Assembly: GCF_003722075.1 (NCBI RefSeq)
Contig: NZ_RDSK01000001.1
Location: 186,001-250,000, forward strand
Length of the DNA: 64,000 nucleotides
Direction: 5' to 3'
Source: Methanohalophilus sp. RSK
GTDB taxonomy: Archaea > Halobacteriota > Methanosarcinia > Methanosarcinales > Methanosarcinaceae
Shown here: piece by piece, positions 52,074 through 60,888 of the stretch
How positions within the stretch are numbered: position 1 is the stretch's first letter
How the letters are laid out: every line of letters begins with the position of its first letter
Made by a program: the position numbers and the translations under genes
Notes under the pieces: generated by a model
The model's input: the letters and a program-made list of their open reading frames with translations, nothing else
The model's database searches: none
Told to the model about the DNA's origin: nothing

Positions 52074-54005
52074 ATGGTATACAGTTTGGGAATAGATGCT
52101 GGAGGAACTTATACTGATTCTGTTCTTCTGGATGATAACGCTAATAGTATTCTTGATTCAAATAAAGCACTTACAACATATCCCGATCCCCTGAATGGGA
52201 TAAAAAACTCCATTGATGGTCTCGACCAGGAAAAACTCAAGAAAGTAAAGATTGTTTCCGTATCAACAACTCTTTCGACAAACACGATTCTTGAAGGTAC
52301 GGGTTTCCCGGTTGGCTTGTTTTTGATCGGAAATTATGATCTCAAGGAAAAACTTCCGACTCCACATTACGTAAAAGTTGCCGGTGGTCATACCTATAAT
52401 GGCGGGGAGAAAGAACCTCTGGATGAGGAAGCGGTCAGGGATTTTGCAGTGAAAATAAAGGACAAGGTTGCAGCGTTTGCAATCTCTTCCTTCTTCAGTA
52501 TCCGTAACCCGGACCATGAAATCCGGGCCAAGCAAATTATCCGTGAAGCTACCGGTCTTCCTGTGGTATGCGCACACGAGCTTTCTCAGGACCTGGGTGC
52601 CTTTGAAAGAGCAACGACTGCTTTTTTCAATGCTCAGCTGTTGCCCATTACAGAAAGATTCATGTCCACGGTGGAGAAGGATGTAACTGCCAGGGGAATC
52701 AGTCCGAAGATATTCATGCTCAAATGCGATGGCTCTGTCATCGGTATCAAAAGTGCACTGGAAAAGCCGATTGAATCTATTTTCTCGGGACCTGCGGGAA
52801 GTCTTGTAGGAGCTTCCTTTTTGACAGGAAATGATTCATGTGCTGTTATTGACGTGGGAGGTACAAGTACCGATATATCCGTTATAAAAGACGGCGTTCC
52901 TGAAATGAGTGAGATGGGGGCGGTTGTCGGTGGATGGAAGACCCGTGTTAAGGCCATTAAGATGGAAACCTCAGCAATGGGTGGTGACAGTCATATATGG
53001 GTAAAGGACGGTAAGTTGAATGTCGGACCCCGACGTGTAATTCCCCTTTGCAGGGCAGCGGATCTCTATCCCGATTTCCTGGAACTTCTCAAGGTCAATC
53101 CCATGCCAACCAAAACTTTGATCGGCATGAATTTCCAGCCCACTACTTTCTTTACACGTACCGAATATGAAGCCATGGGTCTTAATGACCTGGAGCAGGA
53201 ATTGCTTGATTCCATCTCCAGTAGTCCGACTTCTCTGCGGGAGTTACGCAGCCGCATGGGCCGCTATCCCTCAACCCGGATTCTGGACAGCCTTATTCAG
53301 AAAAGGCTTGTGCAGTGTATTGGCTTTACTCCCACGGATGCTCTGCATGTACTGGGGGATTACACCGCCCGCAATGTGGAGGCAGCTGAGGTAGGTGCTG
53401 AATACCTGGGTTCATTGTGTAAAAGAACCGGTGAAGAATTTGCCAGGTATGTCAAGGAAACTTTTGCCAAGAATATGGCCTCAGACCTGATTTCCTTTTT
53501 CCTGGAAGGCATTCCAAGGGAAGTGATTCGTAAAATATTCGATATAGCTTGTCCTACTAAATTTAAGGTTGATATTCCGGTTGTTCTTATAGGTGGGCCC
53601 GTGGTTGCTTATAAGGATATACTTGGAAGTATCCTGGATGCCGAGATTATTGTACCCGAATACTCGGATGTCGGTAATGCCACAGGAGCCCTTGCAGCCA
53701 AAGGTGTAAGGAGGGTTGATTTCCTTATAAGACCTGCTTCCATGGCAGCCCCTGACTGGGAATATTACGTATTTTCTGAAAAAGGGCGACAGAGTTTCTA
53801 TGAATATAAAGATGCTATAAAATACGCCAAAGAAACAGGACAGTCCATGATCATGCAATACATGGAAGACGCCGGTTTGGATCCGGATCATGTGGAAATT
53901 GACGTCAAAAAGGATGAGATTGTGCCGGAAGGCTGGAATTTCCCAATGGAAACCAAAATCAGGATTATGGGGGTCGGCACCCGCCTGATAGACGAAGAGG
54001 CCTGA
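52074..54005 (+). CDS. Hydantoinase/oxoprolinase-family protein
   Basis: 643 aa. N-terminal ATP-binding ASKHA-like fold with LGIDAGGTYTDSVLL, then VSTTLSTNTILEG and the central VIDVGGTSTDISVI. A winged-helix-like insertion (TSLRELRSRMGRYPSTRIL) lies near residue 400. The end GNATGALAAKGV is typical. Hydantoinase A-type subunits usually pair with a B subunit, which is absent here; stand-alone archaeal members are of unknown substrate. The ATG at 52074 follows GGAGG by 9 nt; a longer frame to 52002 lacks one. Confidence 0.85.
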   Translation: MVYSLGIDAGGTYTDSVLLDDNANSILDSNKALTTYPDPLNGIKNSIDGLDQEKLKKVKIVSVSTTLSTNTILEGTGFPVGLFLIGNYDLKEKLPTPHYVKVAGGHTYNGGEKEPLDEEAVRDFAVKIKDKVAAFAISSFFSIRNPDHEIRAKQIIREATGLPVVCAHELSQDLGAFERATTAFFNAQLLPITERFMSTVEKDVTARGISPKIFMLKCDGSVIGIKSALEKPIESIFSGPAGSLVGASFLTGNDSCAVIDVGGTSTDISVIKDGVPEMSEMGAVVGGWKTRVKAIKMETSAMGGDSHIWVKDGKLNVGPRRVIPLCRAADLYPDFLELLKVNPMPTKTLIGMNFQPTTFFTRTEYEAMGLNDLEQELLDSISSSPTSLRELRSRMGRYPSTRILDSLIQKRLVQCIGFTPTDALHVLGDYTARNVEAAEVGAEYLGSLCKRTGEEFARYVKETFAKNMASDLISFFLEGIPREVIRKIFDIACPTKFKVDIPVVLIGGPVVAYKDILGSILDAEIIVPEYSDVGNATGALAAKGVRRVDFLIRPASMAAPDWEYYVFSEKGRQSFYEYKDAIKYAKETGQSMIMQYMEDAGLDPDHVEIDVKKDEIVPEGWNFPMETKIRIMGVGTRLIDEEA

Positions 54006-54078
54006 AAAGGTCTCTCTTTTTTCTTCTTCAGAAGGTTGATATATTATTGGGTACTACCCTTTTAGCGGGGGTATAGCT

Positions 54079-54216
54079 ATGCATTTTTGCAAGGATAAAA
54101 ACGAAAAATTGGACAGGGAATGTTTTTTGCTCGCAATTCTTGTTTTGATTGTTATCTTTCTTTTCGGATTTGCAATATATAAGCTGGTGATCCAGCCTAT
54201 GGTCGGTGGCTTCTGA
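54079..54216 (+). CDS. Small single-span membrane protein
   Basis: 45 aa. A charged start (MHFCKDKNEKLDRE) and one helix (LLAILVLIVIFLFGFAIYKLV). GCGGGGG lies 8 nt before the ATG. Unknown function. Confidence 0.5.
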   Translation: MHFCKDKNEKLDRECFLLAILVLIVIFLFGFAIYKLVIQPMVGGF

Positions 54217-54227
54217 GAGGTACACTC

Positions 54228-54395
54228 TCACTGATTCATTTTCTCCCTTTCCAGGTTCAATACCCTGCGGATTACCAGTTTTTTCTTTCCCAGGCCGGCA
54301 TCGGGGTTTTCCGGGTAGTTCTCCTTTACATATTCATAGAGTTCGGCAGACGTCATTTTTTCAAGTTTGTCCTTGAGTTTAAGTAATTCTTCCAT
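54228..54395 (-). CDS. Small charged helical protein
   Basis: 55 aa, start MEELLKLKDKLEKM, strongly helical and charged; GGAGAAG precedes the ATG. A YVKENYPEN segment and basic VIRRVLNLEREK end. No known domain. Convergent with the tiny membrane protein gene. Confidence 0.6.
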   Translation of the reverse strand: MEELLKLKDKLEKMTSAELYEYVKENYPENPDAGLGKKKLVIRRVLNLEREKMNQ

Positions 54396-54534
54396 CTTTC
54401 TTCTCCTGTCGTTTTTTGTGAGAAATTCTAGTTTTTGTATTTATTCCTTATGGTGTTTGCATTCCCGGACAGAAATCATTATGAATTGCAAGTTACATGT
54501 AGGTATCATATAAACAGTATGAGGTTTAAAACCT

Positions 54535-55680
54535 ATGAGTGAATCCAAATTCGAACCGTTGCCAAGTTCCTATTTATTTAACAGTTTGCTGGATAAAGAT
54601 ACCATAATCCTCGCTGCAAATCCGCGTATCTCTCTTGTTATGCGTGGAATTATGAAAGCAGCCAAAGATGCAGATGCTCCGCTGATAGTAGAACTCGCCC
54701 GTTCTGAATCCGATCTGGACGGTGGCTATTCAGGTATGACCCCGGCTGAATTTTCAAAAAGATGCAAAAAAACCGCCAATGAAGTTGGTCTGGATGTATG
54801 GTCTCTGCATGCCGACCATATCGGGATCAAGAAAGGCACTCCTGAGGATATTGAATCCACAAGGCAACTTGTAAGTGGGCAGATTGATGCGGGATATACC
54901 TCTTTTGCAATTGATGCTTCCCATCTTTTCAATTTCCAGGGTGGCAACCTCCGGGAAGAACTCTCCCGGAATATTGATGCAACTACAGAGATTGCCCATC
55001 ATATTCAGGATAAAATGGATGGTCGTAAGTACGGGCTTGAAGTTGAGGTTGGTGAAATAGGCCGAGAGGATGAAAACGGCAGGGTTCTTACCAAACCTGA
55101 AGAAGCAGTAACCTTCATCAAAGCGCTTAATGAAAACGGTGTATATCCACATGTGATCGCAATCGCAAACGGTAGTGCCCATGGGAACACTTATGACACA
55201 AATGGAAATCTCATCCAGCAGGTTTCAGTTGATATAGAGCAGACGATTGCGGTTGCTGATGCCCTGAAAGAGAATGGTTCAAGTGTCAGGATCGCCCAGC
55301 ACGGGATTACAGGTACGCCCAGGGAACTTATTTACGAGCATTTCCCTCACGGGGATATACTGAAGGGCAATGTTGCCACATTTTTCCAGAATATTGTATG
55401 GGAAGTGTTCAGGATATATGAACCTGAGCTTTTCAGTGACATCCGGAAATGGACTATTGAGAATTTCCGCAGTAAAGCTCCTGAAAAGAGTGATAATGAG
55501 ATTTTCGGTAAATTCAGTAAGTATGCAGTAAGACAGTTCTTTGACCGCATAGATGCTGTTGATGAGAATACAAGGCGTGCCATTGATGCCAAAGTCTATG
55601 CTGAGACCCTTATGTTCCTCGGGGCTTTCAAGGCTGAAGGTACTGCCCAGCAGGCCAGGGATTATATCAAATCCCTGTAA
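54535..55680 (+). CDS. Class II fructose-bisphosphate aldolase-family protein
   Basis: 381 aa. TIM-barrel aldolase with zinc ligands: VWSLHADHIGIKKG holds the DH metal motif, GLEVEVGEIG a further acidic loop, and VIAIANGSAHGNTY a late ligand. Likely cleaves or forms a ketose bisphosphate in gluconeogenesis; Methanosarcinales carry this class. The exact substrate, fructose or tagatose type, is not certain. Confidence 0.85.
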   Translation: MSESKFEPLPSSYLFNSLLDKDTIILAANPRISLVMRGIMKAAKDADAPLIVELARSESDLDGGYSGMTPAEFSKRCKKTANEVGLDVWSLHADHIGIKKGTPEDIESTRQLVSGQIDAGYTSFAIDASHLFNFQGGNLREELSRNIDATTEIAHHIQDKMDGRKYGLEVEVGEIGREDENGRVLTKPEEAVTFIKALNENGVYPHVIAIANGSAHGNTYDTNGNLIQQVSVDIEQTIAVADALKENGSSVRIAQHGITGTPRELIYEHFPHGDILKGNVATFFQNIVWEVFRIYEPELFSDIRKWTIENFRSKAPEKSDNEIFGKFSKYAVRQFFDRIDAVDENTRRAIDAKVYAETLMFLGAFKAEGTAQQARDYIKSL

Positions 55681-55686
55681 TCTTTT

Positions 55687-56052
55687 TTAAAGCGTAATAA
55701 TAAGTTGTTGCTTCTGGCTAAATTCCAGAATGGTATCAGCAATAGCTTCAGGTTCGACCATCTCGATGCCCGATATCATTTCTTCATATTTGAGCCCTAC
55801 AAGTGAAGAACCCAGTTTGCAACACATAATGTTCACACCCAGATTCATACATTCATCGACTTTCTGGTCGTATTCCAGCGCTCCTGCTTTATCCTTCTTG
55901 GCAAGCATTACTCCCATTGGGCCAAAAAGGACTATATTTACATTTAGGCCCTGTTCACTGTAGTGCTTTGCAAATCTAAGGGTCTCCAGTGGGCCGGTAC
56001 TTTCGTAAATCATGCTTTTGAGCAGGATCAGGACATTTGTAACTTTGTGCAT
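55687..56052 (-). CDS. DsrE-family protein
   Basis: 121 aa. Rossmann-like DsrE/F fold with a single cysteine in NIMCCKLGS and FGPMGVMLAKKDK; family members relay sulfur in persulfide form. Two adjacent cysteines here. Ten bases separate it from the DUF167 gene, so the two are probably one transcript. Confidence 0.8.
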   Translation of the reverse strand: MHKVTNVLILLKSMIYESTGPLETLRFAKHYSEQGLNVNIVLFGPMGVMLAKKDKAGALEYDQKVDECMNLGVNIMCCKLGSSLVGLKYEEMISGIEMVEPEAIADTILEFSQKQQLIITL

Positions 56053-56061
56053 ATTATCTTC

Positions 56062-56373
56062 TCACATGTATTGTTCCAGAACATCTTCTGCTGCTTTTGG
56101 GCCCACATTTTCAAGATGTACGGATTTTTTGGTAGTTTTTGCACCGGATACAATAGTTACTGAGGAGCTGTTTATTTGGAATATATGACTGAGCTCTTGT
56201 ATAAACTGGTCGTTGGCTTTTCCTTTTTGTGCGGGTTCGGTTAATTTGCCCTCAACCCTTTTGCGCCAGATATTGTAACCTGAAGGAACTACCAGTTTGC
56301 TGGAGCCGGGATTAATTTCAAAATCAATTATACAACCATTCCCCTTTGTGTGTATGGCATCCCGTATTGGCAT
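56062..56373 (-). CDS. DUF167/YggU-family protein
   Basis: 103 aa. Pattern: DFEINPGSSKLVVPSGYN, VEGKLTEPAQKGKANDQFIQEL, then VTIVSGAKTTKKSVHLEN. Matches the YggU fold. Function unknown across the family. Co-directional with the DsrE gene. Confidence 0.88.
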   Translation of the reverse strand: MPIRDAIHTKGNGCIIDFEINPGSSKLVVPSGYNIWRKRVEGKLTEPAQKGKANDQFIQELSHIFQINSSSVTIVSGAKTTKKSVHLENVGPKAAEDVLEQYM

Positions 56374-56670
56374 ATTATTCCATCAATTATATTTTGTGGA
56401 GAACGATGCTGTATCCCGACGCACTAACTCCAGGATATCATCCTATGGAATATCCGCTGTCCATCCCGGTTACCCTCGTGACAGGCGTAATGTCACATCG
56501 CTTCCTTTTTGTAGCGTACTGAGGTTGTCTGTACACTCATCGAATGGCTTGTGCCATGTTCTTGTGCAAGGACCTTACAATACGCAAATAGGAATACCGG
56601 GATTCTCCGTTATATATCTGACGTCTGACAACCAATAGTTATAAACGTTATTATGAGAGATGAAAGGTTC

Positions 56671-57390
56671 ATGAAAATAGCGATACTGGGCGGCACGGGA
56701 CATATCGGCAAAGGTTTTGCTCTGCGATGGGGCGATCTTCACGATATTATCATTGGCTCAAGAAATGCAGAAAGAGCGTCTTCAGCGGCAAAAGAGTACA
56801 GGAGTATGCTGGAAGGTCTTGGAAAGCAAGGCTCCTTTGAAGGTGTAGATAATAAAACCGCTGCGCAAATGGCCGATGTCGTATTGCTTGCAATAAAGTA
56901 TCGTCATGTTTCATCAGTTATTGAAACTATTACTCCTGTACTTAAGGACCAGATTGTGGTTTCTGTGGTTGTTCCTATGGAAAAGGACAGCTGTTACATC
57001 ATTCCCGATGCAAAACATATGGAAGTTGATGTAAGGGATTCTGCATACAATGCGGAATATTTCTGTTATACACAACCTGCCGGTGGCAGTGCCGCCGAGG
57101 AAATTGCACAACTCCTTCCCCAACATATTCGACTGGTATCGGGTTTTCACAATGTTCCTGCCAAACATCTTGAAGATCTCTCTCTTGCGCTGGATTATGA
57201 TCTTGCTGTCTGTGGGAATGATATGGCTTCAAAAGAGGTTGTCTGCAAACTTACAGATGATATACCAAACTTGCGACCATTGGATGCAGGTCCCTTAAAG
57301 GCCTCTTCCATGATCGAATCTCTCACTCCTCTGCTGATAAATATAGCAGCCAGGAACAATATGGATGATGTGGGAGTAAAATTCATTTAA
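56671..57390 (+). CDS. npdG: F420H2:NADP oxidoreductase
   Basis: 239 aa. Moves hydride between coenzyme F420 and NADP, giving NADPH for biosynthesis. N-terminal MKIAILGGTGHIGKGFALRW is the dinucleotide fold, and SRNAERASS binds the NADP phosphate. Conserved F420 side: FHNVPAKHL and LRPLDAGPL. I chose the ATG at 56671 because homologues begin there; an upstream ATG at 56653 is in frame. Confidence 0.92.
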   Translation: MKIAILGGTGHIGKGFALRWGDLHDIIIGSRNAERASSAAKEYRSMLEGLGKQGSFEGVDNKTAAQMADVVLLAIKYRHVSSVIETITPVLKDQIVVSVVVPMEKDSCYIIPDAKHMEVDVRDSAYNAEYFCYTQPAGGSAAEEIAQLLPQHIRLVSGFHNVPAKHLEDLSLALDYDLAVCGNDMASKEVVCKLTDDIPNLRPLDAGPLKASSMIESLTPLLINIAARNNMDDVGVKFI

Positions 57391-57459
57391 AGCTGGCAGC
57401 ATGCAAAGCTGCTCTCTTATATATATTTAAAAAAGGAAGTGAAATAAGGGTATTTACCC

Positions 57460-59052
57460 TTATTCGTCCAGAATCTGTTCTGCTACGTCCCTGTAGGCAT
57501 TCATGACATAATCGATGCCAGAGACTTCTGCGGCTTCTTCTGTAAGAGCCATCACGTCTTTGCGGGATAGTGTGTTGATGTTAAATCTACGTGAACCGGC
57601 CATGAGCTGCTGCAGACCGACCTTGAGTTTTTCTCCATAGGAGTAGATACCCATTGCACCGAGCGGGATGTCCTTAACATCTTCACCATAGCGTTCTTCC
57701 AGGTCTTCGTAGTGGACAAAGATCTCTTCAGGGCGGTGGCCGAATTCGGAGACGGTCTTTGGCAGGTTATCTTCGTCGAGCCATTTGCCGACGTTCTTAC
57801 CGACCATACCTGGTATCATGAGACCACGGCCCATGCATACTGCCTTGAAGTATGGGGAGCCCATTGCAAGTGCTTTGTAGATACCATCTTCACTGGAGAA
57901 TCCACCAGCCATTGCGAGATCGGGTACTCTTTCACCTTTGTTGTTGAGTTTTTCTGCGAACTCATATACAAGGGACTGGAGGTAGAATGTCGGGATACCC
58001 CATTCTTCCATCATTGGCCAGGGGCTCATACCTGTACCACCTGGTGCACCATCGAAGGTGAGCAGATCGATCTTTGCTTCGGAGGAGTATTTGAGTGCCA
58101 TTGCGGCTTCAACCATGGAGTATGCACCGGTCTTTAAGGTGATACGGTCATAGCCGATGGACCTGAGGCGGTCAACTTCTTCGAGGAAGCCTTCCTTGTC
58201 AACAAAACCAACTCTTGAGTGGCGTTCGAATTCCCTGATTGCACCGACCTTGAAAGCTTCCTGGACAGCTGCATTTTCGGGATCCGGGGTTACGATGTAG
58301 CCACGCCTCTTGAGTTCTAGGGCACGGTCAAGATCACGGACCTTGATTTCTCCACCTATACATTTGGCACCCTGTCCCCATTTGAGTTCAAGGGTGTCCA
58401 TTTCGTGTTTGCTGGAGATGTATTCTGCAACACCGAGTTTGGTGTCTTCTACGTTCATCTGGACGAGCATTTCACCGTAGCCTTCATGGAACTTGTTGTA
58501 GACTGCGATCCTTCTGTCCATTTCCGGGGATTCAGTGACCAGACCATTGTTGTCACGCTTGAGTTCCGGGTCGACTCCACACACGTTTTCACCACATACC
58601 AGGGTGATTCCGGTGATTGCTGCACCGACTGCGAATTCGTCCCAGTTCTTCCTTGCAACATCAGTGGAACCGAGAGCACCGGTGAAGGCGGGGATTTTCA
58701 TTTTTACTTTCTTGTCCCATCCGTATTCGGTTTCGGTGTCTACGTTGGGGAACCTTGCGGTCTCGGGACTGGCTTCCATTCCCTCCGGGAGACCAACTGC
58801 ACCGACTGCATATCCCTGAATGTTGAGATGGGAATAGTCTACAGGATATTCCTTGTCTGCTCCGGCAGTTACTTCGCCGAAAGGTCCTGGATAAAGGACT
58901 TCACGTCCTCTGAATGATGATTTGAATATTTCACAGTTACCACGGCATCCGTCTACACAGCGTGTGCAGATTCCGGACATCGGGGCAACACTTTTGGACC
59001 TGTTGAAGGTCCTTGTTGCTTCATTTGCATTTGGTTGTCTAAGATTGCCCAT
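57460..59052 (-). CDS. Archaeal-type glutamate synthase (FMN-binding domain)
   Basis: 530 aa. Stand-alone glutamate synthase alpha domain without the glutaminase part. N-terminal cysteines CTRCVDGCRGNC bind an iron-sulfur cluster, and the FMN/TIM-barrel carries GGTGMSPW and GGFSSEDGIYKALAMG. Uses ammonia or glutamine with other subunits or ferredoxin to make glutamate. Together with glutamine synthetase nearby it covers ammonia assimilation. Confidence 0.9.
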   Translation of the reverse strand: MGNLRQPNANEATRTFNRSKSVAPMSGICTRCVDGCRGNCEIFKSSFRGREVLYPGPFGEVTAGADKEYPVDYSHLNIQGYAVGAVGLPEGMEASPETARFPNVDTETEYGWDKKVKMKIPAFTGALGSTDVARKNWDEFAVGAAITGITLVCGENVCGVDPELKRDNNGLVTESPEMDRRIAVYNKFHEGYGEMLVQMNVEDTKLGVAEYISSKHEMDTLELKWGQGAKCIGGEIKVRDLDRALELKRRGYIVTPDPENAAVQEAFKVGAIREFERHSRVGFVDKEGFLEEVDRLRSIGYDRITLKTGAYSMVEAAMALKYSSEAKIDLLTFDGAPGGTGMSPWPMMEEWGIPTFYLQSLVYEFAEKLNNKGERVPDLAMAGGFSSEDGIYKALAMGSPYFKAVCMGRGLMIPGMVGKNVGKWLDEDNLPKTVSEFGHRPEEIFVHYEDLEERYGEDVKDIPLGAMGIYSYGEKLKVGLQQLMAGSRRFNINTLSRKDVMALTEEAAEVSGIDYVMNAYRDVAEQILDE

Positions 59053-59227
59053 CTTTAATTACTCCTTAATGTATGAATGTGACTTTTGTCACTAATAACT
59101 AATCGTTTACCGTATCGGTTATATTTATAGTTTGCTCATTGATAGGCGGTTTGACTATATGGTTGATCAGAGTAATGTGTTCAAATCATACATGACAATA
59201 TGTAGCAATAACATGTCTTTATGAAAA

Positions 59228-59257
59228 GTTATATATACAAAATGTATAGTATACATT
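59228..59257 (+). promoter_or_regulatory. Promoter with 17-nt palindromic operator
   Basis: TATA box TTATATATA (59229-59237) and AATGTATA-G-TATACATT (59241-59257), a perfect 8-bp palindrome at the expected transcription start. GGAG and the ATG at 59272 follow. Probable site for the XRE regulator encoded second. Confidence 0.65.
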
Positions 59258-59271
59258 ACACGGAGAAGTAA

Positions 59272-59664
59272 ATGCAAGTCAAAGAAACAGGTATGTTAAT
59301 TGTTGGATTCATATTGTTCCTGATAGGTTTAGGTTTTCACGTTTTTGAGCCCGACTGGATCATAAATCCGAGCGGGGCAGATGGAGCCTTCATAGGTGCG
59401 GGGGTTGTATTATTCCTGGCCACCCTTCGTGGAATCCGACTCAAAAACAAGGGAACCGTAGTTGAAGATGAAAGAATCTTTCATATTGCTGAGAAAGCCA
59501 GCCATAAAACCCTGTCCATACTCATTATACTTGAGGGTACATTGATGGTATTTCTTGGTGTTACAGCATTCGATATCCAGGCATATCCAATTGTGTCTCT
59601 CTTGTTTGCTCTAACAACGTTGTCATATGTGGGATTTTACCACTGGTACAAAAGACAAATGTAA
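59272..59664 (+). CDS. Four-helix membrane protein, DUF2178-like
   Basis: 130 aa with four membrane helices (GMLIVGFILFLIGLGFHVF; GAFIGAGVVLFLATLRG; LSILIILEGTLMVFLGV; PIVSLLFALTTLSYVGF). Between helices 2 and 3 sits VVEDERIFHIAEKASH. Such proteins are regularly encoded beside small XRE regulators, as here, in an apparent signal or stress pair. Resembles DUF2178 from memory. Confidence 0.75.
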   Translation: MQVKETGMLIVGFILFLIGLGFHVFEPDWIINPSGADGAFIGAGVVLFLATLRGIRLKNKGTVVEDERIFHIAEKASHKTLSILIILEGTLMVFLGVTAFDIQAYPIVSLLFALTTLSYVGFYHWYKRQM

Positions 59665-59682
59665 TTTTAGGATGGATGTTGA

Positions 59683-59877
59683 ATGAAGAATACCCTAAAG
59701 GTCTGGAGAGCAAAGAAGGATATTACTCAGGAACACCTTGCCAGGGAAATGGAGGTGACCAGGCAAACCATCAATGCCATAGAACGCGGCAAATACGATC
59801 CAAGTATAAAATTGGCGTTCAGGATGGCTAAATTCTTCGAATGTTCAATTGAAGACATTTTTCTTTACGAAGAATGA
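59683..59877 (+). CDS. Small XRE-family regulator (YozG-like)
   Basis: 64 aa, a complete helix-turn-helix: KDITQEHLAREMEVTRQTIN with ERGKYDPSIKLA, ending in FECSIEDIFLYEE. 18 bases after the membrane protein gene. Likely represses its own operon through the palindrome at 59241. Confidence 0.92.
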   Translation: MKNTLKVWRAKKDITQEHLAREMEVTRQTINAIERGKYDPSIKLAFRMAKFFECSIEDIFLYEE

Positions 59878-59951
59878 TGTTAATATCATTTTATTAACAT
59901 TATACATTTTTTATATTTTTCTATTTACTTAACATGCCATTAAGTCCCATG

Positions 59952-60812
59952 TCACTGATTTTTTTTTGGTATGCCATTTTCACATGGGACTTTAACCTGA
60001 CATTTGCCACATCCATTGCCTGGTCCATATTTAATCTCAAATTCATCATGAAATTTAGAGCAACGTGTATAGTCTTTGCCTTCAAAAGTGATCGCTTTTA
60101 CGGGGCAAATATTGATACAGGCTCCACACATGGAACAATTATCGTAAATTCCCTGATAGTCTCTTTTTGTAGGCTCATGTTCCATGTTTGTGATAAGACT
60201 TGTAAAAGCCCCTGTTACTCCTTTCTTCGTGATCAGGGTTTTCGATAAACCAAAGGTACCCAATCCGGTAACATAAGCTACGTGTCTCTGTGACCAATTA
60301 CTGCCATAGTCACTGTTCGTAAGTGGTCTATTGATATCAAGCCAGGTGCCTATTATCTCTTCATAATGGTCATCGATACCTGGAGCAATGCACAAATATC
60401 CCTGTTGTGTAAGAATCTCTTTAATGTGTTGGGAAAGTTTATCGATAGCGTTTTTTCCTTCACGCCTAACATGAAGCCATTCTTTTGATGGCTCTCTCAT
60501 ATTTCGACTATTGCCTTTTTTCACCTGTTTTGAATATGGGACAAATATCGATATGACAGTCTTAGCATCTTCCATCCACTCCCGGGGTGGAATAAAACGA
60601 CCGTGTGTTATCTTCTCGTCGGTTTTGAATTTTTCAAATAACTCATCGTTTGCACTGGCATATCCAATAATAGGTTTATCAAATAATTCCAGTCTGACTA
60701 CCGATTCATCTGCGGCCTCTTCTTTAGATACATGGTTTATTTTTGGATCCAGAATAAAATCTTCTACGATTTTTTCCAAGGTTATCCCAATCTCTCCTGT
60801 ATAATCTCTCAT
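59952..60812 (-). CDS. 4Fe-4S protein, epoxyqueuosine reductase/QueG-like
   Basis: 286 aa. Contains CSMCGACINICPVKAI (4Fe-4S) followed by CSKFHDEF and a final CGKCQVKVPC; the QueG/reductive dehalogenase fold needs two clusters. The body has a cobalamin-binding-like region (GTWLDINRPLTNSDYG). Substrate unknown. I start at the ATG at 60812, which has a TATA box about 25 nt upstream; the longer frame to 60857 lies in the promoter. Confidence 0.75.
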   Translation of the reverse strand: MRDYTGEIGITLEKIVEDFILDPKINHVSKEEAADESVVRLELFDKPIIGYASANDELFEKFKTDEKITHGRFIPPREWMEDAKTVISIFVPYSKQVKKGNSRNMREPSKEWLHVRREGKNAIDKLSQHIKEILTQQGYLCIAPGIDDHYEEIIGTWLDINRPLTNSDYGSNWSQRHVAYVTGLGTFGLSKTLITKKGVTGAFTSLITNMEHEPTKRDYQGIYDNCSMCGACINICPVKAITFEGKDYTRCSKFHDEFEIKYGPGNGCGKCQVKVPCENGIPKKNQ

Positions 60813-60888
60813 ACCAAAAACATGATATATAATACAATTCCTAAAACCCACATTCATATAGTTCGTACAAAGCTATTAAGGCGATTTA

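Noticed and set aside
56409-56525. 38-codon frame before npdG
   Set aside because: No ribosome-binding site, no recognisable composition, and it lies in the leader region between divergent genes.
56374-56652. Stable RNA (SRP or RNase P) between DUF167 and npdG
   Set aside because: I looked for the conserved cores and saw none; only short, weak stems.
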